From: Anaerolineales bacterium
GTDB lineage: Bacteria > Chloroflexota > Anaerolineae > Anaerolineales > UBA11579
Direction: 5' to 3'
Length of the DNA stretch: 64,000 bases
Assembly (NCBI GenBank): GCA_019637675.1
Contig: JAHBVE010000001.1
Location: forward strand, 865,997-929,996
The position numbers and the translations under genes are program-made. Positions within the stretch are counted from its first letter, which is position 1; every line of letters starts with the position of its first letter. Of the stretch, positions 1 to 9,624 are shown in pieces. The notes below the pieces were generated by a model. That model was not told the origin of the DNA and ran no database searches. It worked only from the letters and a program-made list of their open reading frames with translations.

Positions 1-1244
1 CCAAGCCGCGGCCGCTGACCTTCTCGTTCAACGGTGGGCCGGGCTCCTCCTCGGTGTGGCTGCACCTCGGTGTGCTTGGCCCGCGCCGTGTGGATATGCC
101 ACTGGATGATTCGATGCCGCGCCCTCCGTTCGACCTGGTGGATAACGAATACAGCATCCTGGCGGAGACTGACCTGGTGTTCATTGACCCGGTGACCACC
201 GGCTACAGCCGCCCGGTGCCCGGCGAAGCCGCCAAGCAGTTCCACGGCTTCCAGAAGGATCTCGAGACGGTGGGCGAGTTCATTCGCTTGTTCACTACGC
301 GCCATCAGCGCTGGAGCTCGCCCAAGTTCCTGATCGGCGAGAGCTACGGCACCACGCGGGCGGCAGCGCTCTCGGGCCATTTGCAAGACCGGCACGGTAT
401 GGCGCTCAACGGCATCATGCTCATCTCGTCTGTGCTGGAATTCTCGACTTTGCTGTTCAATGCAGGCAATGATCTGCCGTATATATTGTTCCTGCCCACC
501 TATGCGGCCACAGCTTGGTATCACAAGCAGCTGGGTGCGGATCTGCAGAAGGACCTGAGCAAGACGCTGGCCGAAGTGCGCCGCTTTGCCTCCGGTGAAT
601 ACGCCGCAGCCCTGTTCCAGGGTGATAGCCTGCCGGTCGAACAGCGCCAGCAGATCGCCGCCAAGCTGGCTGCCTACACTGGCCTCTCGGCGGAATATGT
701 GGAGCGCAGCAACCTGCGCATCGAGATCCATCGCTTCACGAAGGAACTGCTGCGTAAGGAACGAAAGACCGTGGGCCGGCTGGACTCGCGCTATGTGGCG
801 TCTGACCGGGATGCGGCGGGCGAGAACTATGAGTTCGATCCCAGCTATGCCGCCATCCAGGCCGCCTTCACCGCGGCGCTGAACCAGTATGTGCGTGCTG
901 AGCTGGAATTTGAGAGCGATCTGCCGTACGAGATCCTGACCGGCCGCGTCCACCCCTGGAGTTACAAAGAGAACGAGAACCAGTATCTGAATGTAGCCGA
1001 GACTCTACGCCAGGCGATGGTGATCAACCCGGCTCTGAAAGTGTTCGTTGCCAATGGCTATTACGACCTGGCAACGCCGTTCTACGCTACAGAATACACC
1101 TTCAACCATTTGCAACTGGCGCCGGAGTTGCGCGGGAATATCTCAATGGAATACTACGAAGCGGGGCACATGATGTACATCCACGAGGCCTCGCTCAAGG
1201 CTCAGTACAAGCACTTGGTGGAGTTTATCAAGCGCTCGCTGTAG
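1..1244 (+). CDS. Serine carboxypeptidase-like peptidase, family S10 (5' truncated)
   Basis: The reading frame is open from base 3, so the gene begins before the window; the first visible residues include the S10 hallmark NGGPGSSS followed by WLH. The nucleophile lies in GESYGTTRA (Ser encoded near base 342), and the other triad members fit Asp in NGYYDLATPF and His in AGHMMYIHE near the C-terminus. The family cleaves C-terminal residues and usually acts outside the cytoplasm; the signal peptide, if present, is outside the window. The visible part is about 414 residues, most of a family domain. It ends in a 17-bp convergent overlap with the next gene. Family assignment is firm; substrate is unknown. 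Confidence 0.9.
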   Translation, partial: KPRPLTFSFNGGPGSSSVWLHLGVLGPRRVDMPLDDSMPRPPFDLVDNEYSILAETDLVFIDPVTTGYSRPVPGEAAKQFHGFQKDLETVGEFIRLFTTRHQRWSSPKFLIGESYGTTRAAALSGHLQDRHGMALNGIMLISSVLEFSTLLFNAGNDLPYILFLPTYAATAWYHKQLGADLQKDLSKTLAEVRRFASGEYAAALFQGDSLPVEQRQQIAAKLAAYTGLSAEYVERSNLRIEIHRFTKELLRKERKTVGRLDSRYVASDRDAAGENYEFDPSYAAIQAAFTAALNQYVRAELEFESDLPYEILTGRVHPWSYKENENQYLNVAETLRQAMVINPALKVFVANGYYDLATPFYATEYTFNHLQLAPELRGNISMEYYEAGHMMYIHEASLKAQYKHLVEFIKRSL

Positions 1245-1584
1245 CCAGAAAGTCCAACACGCGCTGCAGCACTTCTTCCTGCGGTAGTTCGTCGGTGCTG
1301 ATCTCGAAGTCGGCGTGCTGGCGGGCGTGGGCCAAGCGCGTCTGCTGCTCGGCATAGTCGCGCTCCAGCCATTGCAGGCCGCGGGCGACGGTGTTGGGAT
1401 ATTCAGTGTGTAGATAAAGCAGGATGTCTGGGGGATCGATCAGCTGCCACATACGCGGCGCAAACGAATGTTCCTGGGCGATCTGGTTGGCGGGGTATCC
1501 CGCTTCGTGTAAGCCGCGCACCAGGGTGGATTTGCCCGATTTGCATGGGCCAACCACTCCAACGCGCGGCTTGGTACTACTCAT
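1228..1584 (-). CDS. Small P-loop NTPase-like protein
   Basis: A 118-residue protein with an N-terminal Walker A motif GPCKSGKST at residues 12-20, preceded by a hydrophobic beta strand (RVGVVG). The layout resembles EutP/PduV-type small P-loop proteins or a short nucleotide kinase, but no clear G4 NKxD motif is visible, so GTPase specificity cannot be claimed. The ATG at 1584 has a TAGAAT box six bases upstream and no Shine-Dalgarno, suggesting a leaderless transcript. The 3' end overlaps the convergent S10 peptidase by 17 bp. Nucleotide binding is well supported; the role is not recognised. Confidence 0.65.
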   Translation of the reverse strand: MSSTKPRVGVVGPCKSGKSTLVRGLHEAGYPANQIAQEHSFAPRMWQLIDPPDILLYLHTEYPNTVARGLQWLERDYAEQQTRLAHARQHADFEISTDELPQEEVLQRVLDFLATASA

Positions 1585-1590
1585 GACCGT

Positions 1591-1596
1591 ATTCTA
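1591..1596 (-). promoter_or_regulatory. Putative -10 box (TAGAAT), leaderless type
   Basis: TAGAAT on the minus strand ends six bases before the ATG at 1584. No ribosome-binding site lies between. No convincing -35 is visible. Confidence 0.4.
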
Positions 1597-2304
1597 TCTT
1601 GACCCTAGCGGCAGGTGGACTGACATGCGCCGCACCTGGTCGCCTGGCGTATCTTCGCGCACGCCTACGACCAGGATGCTGATGTCGTCGCCGGGGCGGT
1701 TGCTCTCCAGCGTCAAGGCTTCGGCCATCAGGCCGTCGGCCACGGCTTGCGGGGCGGAGCCGGCGTCCACCAAGCGGCTGAACGCGGCGGGAATGTCCAT
1801 TGGCTGGCTGCTGCGCTCGCCGGCGAAAGGCAAGCCATCGGTGAAGACCGCGATGGTGAGGCCGGGCTGTAGCTCCAGCTGGGTCAGCACCGGGCGGGTC
1901 TCGCGGCGCAGGCCCACCGCGTCGCTGCGCTCGTCGAGCGTGCGCACGGTTTTGTCCTGGTAGACCAGCACGGGCAGCGGGTTGTTGCGCGTGATGAGCA
2001 GGCAGCGATTCTCGAGCTCGATTGAGACGATGTTAAGGGTGGACTGCACCTGGCCGTTGCGATGGGTGTAGAGGTAATCGGAGGCGGCGCGGGCCGCGGC
2101 GCCATCTCGCACCCCTTCGGCCAGCAGGGCGACGACCTTGCGCACCACCATGGTGGAGATGAACTTGGCGCTCTTGCCGGAGCGCTGGCCGTCAGCCAGC
2201 ACGACCGACATGCCGCCGCTGGGGCGCTCCACGACTTCGAGCGTATCGCCGCTTTCGGACATGGCGTACTTGTTGATCTTGGCTACGCCGATCTGAATTT
2301 CCAT
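1594..2304 (-). CDS. SpoIIE/PP2C-type serine phosphatase
   Basis: A 236-residue single-domain protein of the SpoIIE phosphatase family, which dephosphorylates Ser/Thr residues, often on anti-sigma-factor antagonists. Metal-binding acidic motifs are in place: VLADGQRSGKSA near residue 36, AVFTDGLPF around residue 150, and GDDISILVVGV near the C-terminus. No PAS, GAF or receiver domain is attached, so it probably relies on partners encoded elsewhere; no anti-sigma gene is adjacent. The ATG at 2304 follows a TACAAT box by eight bases, consistent with a leaderless message. The fold is clear, the target unknown. Confidence 0.8.
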   Translation of the reverse strand: MEIQIGVAKINKYAMSESGDTLEVVERPSGGMSVVLADGQRSGKSAKFISTMVVRKVVALLAEGVRDGAAARAASDYLYTHRNGQVQSTLNIVSIELENRCLLITRNNPLPVLVYQDKTVRTLDERSDAVGLRRETRPVLTQLELQPGLTIAVFTDGLPFAGERSSQPMDIPAAFSRLVDAGSAPQAVADGLMAEALTLESNRPGDDISILVVGVREDTPGDQVRRMSVHLPLGSR

Positions 2305-2312
2305 CGGGATGG

Positions 2313-2318
2313 ATTGTA
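2313..2318 (-). promoter_or_regulatory. Putative -10 box (TACAAT), leaderless type
   Basis: TACAAT ends eight bases before the ATG at 2304 on the minus strand, with no Shine-Dalgarno in between. Confidence 0.4.
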
Positions 2319-2341
2319 AAAGAAAATCGGGCGTCCGGCCC

Positions 2342-3007
2342 TTAGCTCAGCTGACGAAGGGCGGAGAGGAGATCACGAGGGACCGCGTGGCGAGCTTGCG
2401 GATTGAGCCAGATGACGGAGTCGTCTGGGCGATGTAGCAGGATGCCGCTGAGGCGCGGGTAGCGCTTGTTGAACTCGGCGGCGTCGGCAAAGCTGCGCTT
2501 GCTGAAATAGGCGTCATCTTTGCGGCTGGCAGCGGCATGCAGCTCGGCCGTGGCCGCCAGCAGTTGGGCTTCGGTGTACCCTGCGCCGGCGGCCAGCCAG
2601 AGCAGATTGATGCTGCCGGCTGGCAACTGGCCGATCTTCTCGCAAATGATGGCGGGCAAGCGGGCCGGGTCATCCGGCAGCCGGCGGACTTCTACGTTGA
2701 ACGAAGTGTGCCCCTTGAAGCGCACCGTGAAGTCCGGCCCGCGCTGTTTGGCTGCGGCGTAGTGCTCGTACTCCACATCGAAGCGCTGCTCGCGTACCAG
2801 GAGCGCTGCGGCGCGCAGCTCGGCATGCAGGTCATCCAGTGCGCCGGCGTGGCGGGCATTGTTGAATTTGGCGCGAATTTTGTTGCGGTACTCATGTGCA
2901 AAGGCGCGGAAGCGGCGGGAACTGCGCAGCCAGCCTTCAAATTCGGTGTAGAAGGCTGGCTGCTTGCTGCCAAAGATCGCCTCCAGCAGTTCGCTTGTCG
3001 CGCTCAT
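2342..3007 (-). CDS. Hypothetical protein, possible PD-(D/E)xK-like fold
   Basis: A 221-residue protein I do not recognise. I chose the ATG at 3007 over the GTG at 3019 because it forms an ATGA overlap with the stop of the methyltransferase upstream, implying translational coupling. The N-terminal half is helical and rich in Arg and Ala. The middle reads PDFTVRF followed by FNVEVRRL, which resembles the acidic beta-hairpin of restriction-endonuclease-like proteins (D then ExR in place of ExK). That resemblance is weak and rests on pattern only. It has no signal peptide or membrane segment. Real gene: likely; function: unknown. Confidence 0.6.
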   Translation of the reverse strand: MSATSELLEAIFGSKQPAFYTEFEGWLRSSRRFRAFAHEYRNKIRAKFNNARHAGALDDLHAELRAAALLVREQRFDVEYEHYAAAKQRGPDFTVRFKGHTSFNVEVRRLPDDPARLPAIICEKIGQLPAGSINLLWLAAGAGYTEAQLLAATAELHAAASRKDDAYFSKRSFADAAEFNKRYPRLSGILLHRPDDSVIWLNPQARHAVPRDLLSALRQLS

Positions 3008-3630
3008 TGCGGGCGGCACACAAGCAGCATGACCTGTGAGCCTGGCAGCGCCACGCGCTTCTCCTCAACATCGAAGCCCGCCTGGCGGATGAGGGCGCTG
3101 AAGCGCCCGTCCCATTCTCCGGCTTGGCTGGTGATTCGGAACAGGGCGGCCGCCAGCCGCTCCAGCAGGTTGCGGCCAGTGATCCAGGCGACCGGCAGCA
3201 GCACCAGGCTGCCGGTCGCCGCCAGCGCACGGCGGGCTTCGGCGAGCGTATTGGCCTGCACGATGTACTCGGTGGGGAAGGTGGCGACGATGTGCTGGAA
3301 GGCGCCGCTGCGGAATGGCAGCTGGCACCCGTCTGCGCGCACCAGCAGCGGAGTGCGTTTAGCGGCGGCCAGGCGGCGGGCGGCGAGGCGACCCATTTGG
3401 GCGCTGAGATCGATGCCAACGGGCTCCAGCCCCTGATTGCGCATAGCCACTTGGAGATGACCGGGGCCGTGACCAAGTTCCAGAACGCGGCCACGTGCGC
3501 TCAACTCCGGTAGGATGCTGTTCACCCAGCTGCGCCAGCGGCCCAGCGAAACCAGCCAGGCTATGGCGTCATAGCTCCATGCCAGAGGCTGGTAGAGCAG
3601 GTAGAAGAAGACGCGCAGCAGCAACTGCAT
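3004..3630 (-). CDS. Class I SAM-dependent methyltransferase
   Basis: A 208-residue Rossmann-fold methyltransferase of the Methyltransf_11 type. Motif I is VLELGHGPGH, followed by an acidic strand end in PVGIDLS that would bind the ribose of S-adenosylmethionine. The first 30 residues (MQLLLRVFFYLLYQ onward) are hydrophobic and may form a membrane-associated helix. A late segment (TFPTEYIV) matches the motif IV region. The acceptor is unknown; relatives methylate quinones, lipids or small metabolites. It is coupled to the downstream hypothetical gene by an ATGA overlap and lies 2 bp after mgtE, so mgtE-methyltransferase-hypothetical may be co-transcribed. Confidence 0.8.
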   Translation of the reverse strand: MQLLLRVFFYLLYQPLAWSYDAIAWLVSLGRWRSWVNSILPELSARGRVLELGHGPGHLQVAMRNQGLEPVGIDLSAQMGRLAARRLAAAKRTPLLVRADGCQLPFRSGAFQHIVATFPTEYIVQANTLAEARRALAATGSLVLLPVAWITGRNLLERLAAALFRITSQAGEWDGRFSALIRQAGFDVEEKRVALPGSQVMLLVCRPQ

Positions 3631-3632
3631 TG

Positions 3633-5000
3633 CTACAACTGCGGCAAGATCCAGGCGGCCAGCGTGAAGTAAATGATCAGGCCAGTTGCATCGATTAGGG
3701 TGGACATGAACGGGCCGGAGATGATGGTGGGGTCAATGCCCATCTTGTCCGCCAGCATGGGCACCATGGCGGCGACGGAGTTGGCCCAGATGCAGATGAT
3801 GGCGATGGTCAGCGCCACCGTGATAGCCAAGTGCCAGTCGACCCCCCATAGCAAGGCGCGCGCATAGCCGACGACACCCAGCAGGACGCCGAGGGCGATG
3901 CCAGTGCGGAACTCTTTCCACAGCACCCACCAGAGTTCGCTGCGCTTGACTTCGCCCAGCGCCATGCCGCGGATGACCGTGGCCACGGTTTGCGAACCGG
4001 CGTTGCCGCCCGTGCCGATCAGCAGGGGCACAAAGAAGGCCAGCGAGACGACAGTCTTGATCTCTTCATCGTAATGACGCATCACCGTGCCAGTGAGCGT
4101 CTCGGCGATAAACAGAGTCAGCAGCCAGGTGAAGCGTGAGCGCACGACCTGCGAGATCTTTTGCGACCAATAGGGGATATCCAGCAGCGGGCCAGGCTCT
4201 ACACCACCCAGTTGCAGAATGTCTTCACCGGCTTCTTCTTTCAGGACATCGATCACGTCATCGAGGGTGACAACGCCCAGCATCTGGCCGTTGTCATTCA
4301 CCACGGGGATGGCGGAGAGATTGTTGTTGCTCATGGTGCGGGCCACATCTTCCTGGTCAGTGCCGGCGCTGACGAAGATCACTTCCGGGTCCATGAGGTC
4401 TTCGACGAGCTTGGTGGGCGGGGCCACGACGAGCTCACGCATGCCGACCACGCCAGATAGACGGCGTTCACGATCGATCACGAAGACGTAGTACGGCACT
4501 TCATGGTCTGGGTGGATCTGGCGTAGGAAATCGATGGCCTGCGCCGCCGTGGTGTGACGGCGCATGGCAATGTATTCGGTGGTCATACGGCCACCGGCTG
4601 TCTCATCCGGATAGCCCAGCAGGGGGATGACGTCTTCGGGGTCTTCCATCTGCTGCAGGGCTTCGCTGGCTTGCTCAGGCGGCAGATCGCCCAGGATGTC
4701 AGCCACCTGGTCAGGCTGCATTTCATCCAGGATCTCGGAGAGGGTCTCGGTTGACAAGTGCTCGGCTGCATCGACCGCCTGGGCGTCGCTCAGACGATTA
4801 AACAGCTCAGCCACCTCTTCAGGCGGCAGCATGCGCACAAAATTTTCCTGATGCTCTTCGGCGAGCTGGTTGTAGACCTCGATCTGGTCGCCGAGGTTGA
4901 GGCCCTTAAATACTTCGAGCGCCTCCGTTATTTTCTCTTCTCGTAACAGCTCCTGGATGCGCTCCAGTTCGAGTTCGAAATCAGGCACTCGGTCGTTCAT
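3633..5000 (-). CDS. mgtE: Magnesium transporter MgtE
   Basis: A 455-residue MgtE-family Mg2+ channel with all expected parts: an N-terminal superhelical MgtE_N domain (about residues 20-125), two CBS domains (about 130-255, including MDPEVIFVS and VVTLDDVIDVL), a plug helix, and five membrane helices from about residue 285 to the end, with the conserved pore segment GTGGNAGSQT. In the family, cytosolic Mg2+ binds the N and CBS domains and closes the pore. A Shine-Dalgarno (GAGG) lies just upstream of the ATG. Length and domain order are normal. Confidence 0.95.
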   Translation of the reverse strand: MNDRVPDFELELERIQELLREEKITEALEVFKGLNLGDQIEVYNQLAEEHQENFVRMLPPEEVAELFNRLSDAQAVDAAEHLSTETLSEILDEMQPDQVADILGDLPPEQASEALQQMEDPEDVIPLLGYPDETAGGRMTTEYIAMRRHTTAAQAIDFLRQIHPDHEVPYYVFVIDRERRLSGVVGMRELVVAPPTKLVEDLMDPEVIFVSAGTDQEDVARTMSNNNLSAIPVVNDNGQMLGVVTLDDVIDVLKEEAGEDILQLGGVEPGPLLDIPYWSQKISQVVRSRFTWLLTLFIAETLTGTVMRHYDEEIKTVVSLAFFVPLLIGTGGNAGSQTVATVIRGMALGEVKRSELWWVLWKEFRTGIALGVLLGVVGYARALLWGVDWHLAITVALTIAIICIWANSVAAMVPMLADKMGIDPTIISGPFMSTLIDATGLIIYFTLAAWILPQL

Positions 5001-5024
5001 AGAAACCTCGATAGCAGAATGGAT

Positions 5025-5255
5025 TTAATGCCCCAAGACTTGCACCTCAATTCCCTGCGACCTCAACCAATCGATCGAAGATTCGATGATGGCTGAGCTG
5101 CCCACCAGCTGGACTTCAAGCCAGCCTTCGGCGGGGTTCACCTGGGCCTGCAGAATGTTGACGGTCAGCCCAACAAAATTGCGAATCAACTGATTCACAA
5201 CTGGAGTATTGACCGCTGCGGGCGGGTAGATAAGGCGCACGACTTGTTCAGTCAT
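5025..5255 (-). CDS. NIL domain-containing protein
   Basis: A 76-residue protein that is essentially one NIL domain, the ferredoxin-like fold best known at the C-terminus of methionine ABC transporter ATPases, where it senses substrate. The segments RLIYPPAA, PVVNQLIRNF and GWLEVQLVG fit the pattern. As a free-standing domain it may be a small-ligand sensor or part of a methionine or Fe-S related module, but nothing here fixes the role. It sits between rlmN (21 bp away) and mgtE on the same strand. A TACAAT box lies 11 bases before the ATG. Confidence 0.75.
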   Translation of the reverse strand: MTEQVVRLIYPPAAVNTPVVNQLIRNFVGLTVNILQAQVNPAEGWLEVQLVGSSAIIESSIDWLRSQGIEVQVLGH

Positions 5256-5276
5256 TAGTGACGCCGATTGTACACC

Positions 5277-6359
<1,083 letters not shown>

Positions 6360-6377
6360 GCCTCTAGGGTACTTCGT

Positions 6378-7154
6378 TTAGGGCAATTGTGCCAAAAGAG
6401 TTGCCAGATCCGGCGCGATGTAGTCGGGCGCCGGCTGCCAGGCCCGCGCTTCGGCTTCGGTGGTGATGCCGCTGAGCACCAGGCCGGTGCGGCAGCCAGC
6501 CGCCTGGGCGCCGGCGATGTCGGTATCCACGCGGTCGCCGATCATCATGGTTTCGGCGGGCGTGACGCCCAATGCGTCCATGGCAGCCATGAAGCCGGCC
6601 GTGCCGGGCTTGCCGATGATGGTGGGCTGCACGCCGCTGGCCGCCTGCAAGGCGGCCAGGATGCTGCCGGCGCCAGGCACCGGGCCGGCCGGCGAGGGCA
6701 GCGTGCGGTCAGGGTTGGTGCCGACGAAGGCGGCGCCCTTGGCGATCAGCAGGGTGGCGGTGCGCAATTTCTCATAGGTCAGCTCGCGGTCGAGCCCGAC
6801 GACGACGGCGACGCAATCCGCATCGCTGATGGTGAAGCCGCGTGACTGCACCGCTTCGCGCAGCCCCGTCTCGCCGATGACGTAGACGTTGCCTCCAGCT
6901 GGGTATTGCATGTGCAGATAATGTGCGGCGGAGTTGGCCGAAGTATGGACCTGCTCAGGCTGCACCTCTGCGCCGAACTTGTGGAATTTTTCAAGGTACT
7001 GCTCCACGGTAAGGGTGGCGTTGTTGGTGACGAAGGCGGCTTTGAGCCCCTTGGAGGCAATGGCGGCCAGGTTCTCAGGCACACTGCCGATCGGCTCGGT
7101 GCCGCGCCAAAGGACGCCGTCCATATCGAGAAGCAGAGCTTTGAGTGCAGTCAT
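6378..7154 (-). CDS. HAD-IIA family phosphatase (NagD-like)
   Basis: A 258-residue haloacid dehalogenase hydrolase of subclass IIA. The nucleophile motif LLLDMDGVLWRG gives Asp10 and the acid/base Asp12; motif II is in AAFVTNNAT; the Lys of motif III is in IGKPGTAG; motif IV is MIGDRVDTDIAGA. NagD-type enzymes remove phosphate from nucleoside monophosphates or sugar phosphates such as glycerol-2-phosphate or p-nitrophenyl phosphate in vitro. The physiological substrate cannot be read from sequence. The ATG at 7154 follows TATAAT by eight bases, so this appears to be the first gene of a leaderless transcript. Confidence 0.88.
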   Translation of the reverse strand: MTALKALLLDMDGVLWRGTEPIGSVPENLAAIASKGLKAAFVTNNATLTVEQYLEKFHKFGAEVQPEQVHTSANSAAHYLHMQYPAGGNVYVIGETGLREAVQSRGFTISDADCVAVVVGLDRELTYEKLRTATLLIAKGAAFVGTNPDRTLPSPAGPVPGAGSILAALQAASGVQPTIIGKPGTAGFMAAMDALGVTPAETMMIGDRVDTDIAGAQAAGCRTGLVLSGITTEAEARAWQPAPDYIAPDLATLLAQLP

Positions 7155-7162
7155 AGAACGTG

Positions 7163-7168
7163 ATTATA
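7163..7168 (-). promoter_or_regulatory. -10 box (TATAAT), leaderless type
   Basis: A perfect TATAAT on the minus strand ends eight bases before the ATG at 7154; no Shine-Dalgarno between. Confidence 0.5.
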
Positions 7169-7183
7169 GTCGTGGCAAAAACA

Positions 7184-7213
7184 AAAGAGCCTCGCCATGT
7201 GGCGAGGCTCTTT
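7184..7213 (-). terminator. Rho-independent terminator of tig-clpP
   Basis: A 13-bp perfect stem (AAAGAGCCTCGCC paired with its complement) with a 4-base loop, 16 bp after the clpP stop. Read on the minus strand it is followed by a T-rich tract (TTTTGTTTTT), as expected for intrinsic termination. Confidence 0.85.
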
Positions 7214-7229
7214 GGGATCGGATGTAGCT

Positions 7230-7886
7230 TTACTTGCTATTGAGCTGCTTCAGCTCGCGGGGCTGCAGCACCTGGTCCACCAGGCCGTATTCCACAGCTT
7301 CCTGGGCGGTCATGTAGGTGTCGCGGTCGGTGTCCTTCTCGATCTCAGCCAGGGTGCGGCCGGTGCGCTCCACCAGAATTTCGTTGAGGCGGGCACGCTG
7401 GCGCAGGATCTCCTTGGCCTGGATCTCGATGTCGCTGGCCTGGCCGCCGCCGCCTTGCTGCCACGGCTGGTGCATGTGGATGGTGGCGTTGGGCAGCGCA
7501 TAGCGGTGACCCTTGGCGCCAGCGGTCAGCAGAATGGTACCGAAGGATGCGGTGAAGCCCACGGCTACGGTGCTGATCTGGTTGGGGATCATCTGCATGG
7601 TGTCGTAGATGCCCATGCCGGCGTAGATGGAGCCACCGGGGGAGGAGATGTACATCTGGATCGGGGAATCCGGATCCTCGTTGCTCAGGTAGATGAGTTG
7701 GGCCACGGCCAGATTGGCCGTCTGGTCATCGATGGGGGTGCTCACCAGGATGATGCGGTTCTTGAGCAGCAGCGAGTAGATGTCGAAGGCGCGCTCGCCG
7801 CGACCGGTCGACTCGATCACCATCGGGATGACCGACTGGGGGTTGAAGCCGGGCTGGCCGGTAATGTTAGGCTTGTTCATTGTCAT
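7230..7886 (-). CDS. clpP: ATP-dependent Clp protease proteolytic subunit
   Basis: A 218-residue ClpP using the ATG at 7886 (an in-frame ATG at 7880 is also possible; AGGAAAGG lies just upstream of both). The catalytic triad is Ser114 (FTASFGTILL), His139 (IHMHQP) and Asp189 (TDRDTY). ClpP forms a double heptamer that degrades proteins unfolded by ClpX, ClpA or ClpC. The start lies inside the 3' end of tig, overlapping by about 20 bp, a coupled tig-clpP arrangement common in bacteria; clpX is not next in line. The nucleophile context ASFG replaces the commoner ASMG. Confidence 0.95.
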   Translation of the reverse strand: MTMNKPNITGQPGFNPQSVIPMVIESTGRGERAFDIYSLLLKNRIILVSTPIDDQTANLAVAQLIYLSNEDPDSPIQMYISSPGGSIYAGMGIYDTMQMIPNQISTVAVGFTASFGTILLTAGAKGHRYALPNATIHMHQPWQQGGGGQASDIEIQAKEILRQRARLNEILVERTGRTLAEIEKDTDRDTYMTAQEAVEYGLVDQVLQPRELKQLNSK

Positions 7887-9366
7887 TTTCCTTTCCTGTA
7901 TCTTCGGCTGCGGGTTGACTGGCCTCAGCGTGCACAGCCTCCACAGCTTCGGGCTGCGCCTCAGCGGTTTCAGCGGGAGCAGCTTCATCAATACTGACGC
8001 TGGCAGCCGCAGCTTCCTTTCGGTGCTCGTCGCCCTTGCCGCGGCCGATGGCGTTCAGGCGGGCAAGGGTGCGGCGGATAACTTCTTCGCTCATGGTGCG
8101 GCTCACCAGGCTCTGGATGTTGTCGCGATTGTTCATGAACTTGCGCATGTCCTGGGCTGAGACCATCTGCTGCAATTGAGCCAGCTTGAGCTGCACGATG
8201 CCCTGCATTTCGGCTTCGGGCACTTCAATGTTCTCCTGCCGTGAGGCTTCCATGATGACGAGCGATTTCTTCAAGCGCTCTTCAACAATGGGCTCGACTT
8301 CCTTTTCCAGGTCGTCCATGGTCATCTGACGGCTGCCGAGGTAGCTGTCCATATCCATGCCGCGCGCATTGAGGTCAGGCAGCATGTCTTCGATGTAATG
8401 GTGCACCTCGTGGTGCAGCATCTGCGGCGGGAACTTGATCTCGCTCTCGACGATCATTTGCGAGACGACCTTGTCTTCGTACTCGTCACGCGCCTGGCGG
8501 TTCAGGTTGTCGGTGAGCTGGCGCACGATCTCGGTGCGCAATTCGTCCACCGTTTTGTATTCGCCCACGCTCTGGGCCAACTCGTCGTTCAACTCGGGCA
8601 GCTCACGCGCCTTGATCTCTTCCACTTTCAGAGTGAAGTTGGCCGTCTTGCCGCGCAGATCCTCGAACTCGGAGTCTTCTGCGAAAGTGTGCGGGAAGCT
8701 GTTTTCGTCACCGGTTTTCAAGCCGATCAGGGTGCGGGAGAAGCCAGGGAAGGGCCACTCATTCTTGGTGTCCACATCGGCCTTCTCGACCACCACCGGG
8801 TAGCTGCGCTCAGGCAGCAGCTCGGCGTCGCCCTCGGCAGCATCCTGCCGCTTGGCGCTGAGCTGGATGTAGACGATGTCGCCTTCCTGCGCGGGGCGGT
8901 CGGCCGGGGTCAGTACGGCGTTCTGTTCACGCAGATTGGTGAAGACTTTCTGGATGTCCTCTTCGCTGGGCTGCTTCTCTTCGAAGGGGATGCGGATCTT
9001 GTCGTAATCGCCTAGCTTGACTACCGGCGAAAGCGGCACGCGGAACTCATAGATGGGCGGGGTCTTCTCGTCGTCTATCTTCTCGAGCGTACCAGGGCCA
9101 TAGGGCTTCACACCCGTCTCGGCGATCAGCCTGGGGTAGACATCATCCAACATGATGTCAATAGCCTCATCTCTGATGGCCGCCTCGCCAACCTGCTTTT
9201 CCACTACGTTGTACGGGGCTTTGCCGGGGCGAAAGCCTGGGATCTTGACCTGCTTGGCAATTTTGCGAGCGGCTTTTTGCTTTGCGCTCTGCATCGTCTC
9301 GGCTTCAATTTCAACCGTTAGATGCAGCTGATGGTCATCAGAGGTGGTTTGGCTGGTGATTTTCAA
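7867..9366 (-). CDS. tig: Trigger factor, ribosome-associated chaperone
   Basis: A 499-residue trigger factor. The ribosome-binding signature is at the start of the protein (KIPGFRPGKAP around residues 42-52), followed by a PPIase-like domain (about 155-240) and a long helical C-terminal chaperone domain. The last 50 or so residues are an acidic, Ala/Glu-rich tail that makes the protein longer than the usual 430-450 residues. It binds nascent chains at the exit tunnel near L23. A TATAAT on the minus strand at 9407-9412 gives a leader of roughly 35-40 nt with an AAGGAAG Shine-Dalgarno. Confidence 0.95.
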   Translation of the reverse strand: MKITSQTTSDDHQLHLTVEIEAETMQSAKQKAARKIAKQVKIPGFRPGKAPYNVVEKQVGEAAIRDEAIDIMLDDVYPRLIAETGVKPYGPGTLEKIDDEKTPPIYEFRVPLSPVVKLGDYDKIRIPFEEKQPSEEDIQKVFTNLREQNAVLTPADRPAQEGDIVYIQLSAKRQDAAEGDAELLPERSYPVVVEKADVDTKNEWPFPGFSRTLIGLKTGDENSFPHTFAEDSEFEDLRGKTANFTLKVEEIKARELPELNDELAQSVGEYKTVDELRTEIVRQLTDNLNRQARDEYEDKVVSQMIVESEIKFPPQMLHHEVHHYIEDMLPDLNARGMDMDSYLGSRQMTMDDLEKEVEPIVEERLKKSLVIMEASRQENIEVPEAEMQGIVQLKLAQLQQMVSAQDMRKFMNNRDNIQSLVSRTMSEEVIRRTLARLNAIGRGKGDEHRKEAAAASVSIDEAAPAETAEAQPEAVEAVHAEASQPAAEDTGKENDNEQA

Positions 9367-9406
9367 GTCAATGACTTCCTTAAAGAATTTAGAACGAACG
9401 GGCGAG

Positions 9407-9412
9407 ATTATA
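9407..9412 (-). promoter_or_regulatory. -10 box for tig-clpP
   Basis: TATAAT on the minus strand about 40 bases before the tig ATG, in the gap between tRNA-Leu and tig. Unlike many other genes here, the transcript would have a leader carrying a Shine-Dalgarno. Confidence 0.45.
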
Positions 9413-9508
9413 GCATGCGGGGGTTTACGAGACTATCAGAGGAATGTAAGCAAAACAGCGACACGAGGCAAAGAGTAAAACCAGCCTTGCGTGTCGCCGT
9501 TTTGCTTG

Positions 9509-9590
9509 TGGGGAAGGAGGGAGTCGAACCCTCACGCCTTGCGGCACATGATCCTAAGTCATGCTTGTCTGCCAGTTCCAACACTTCCCC
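9509..9590 (-). tRNA. tRNA-Leu (anticodon UAG)
   Basis: The minus strand folds as a class II tRNA: acceptor GGGGAAG pairs with CTTCCCC, the anticodon stem is CATGA/TCATG around the loop CTTAGGA (anticodon TAG), there is a long variable arm (TGCCGCAAGGCG), and a T-loop GGTTCGACTCC. The 3' CCA is not encoded (discriminator A is followed by CAA). Confidence 0.95.
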
Positions 9591-9624
9591 GGAATTCAAT
9601 TATAGCAAGACCGGCTCTGATACT

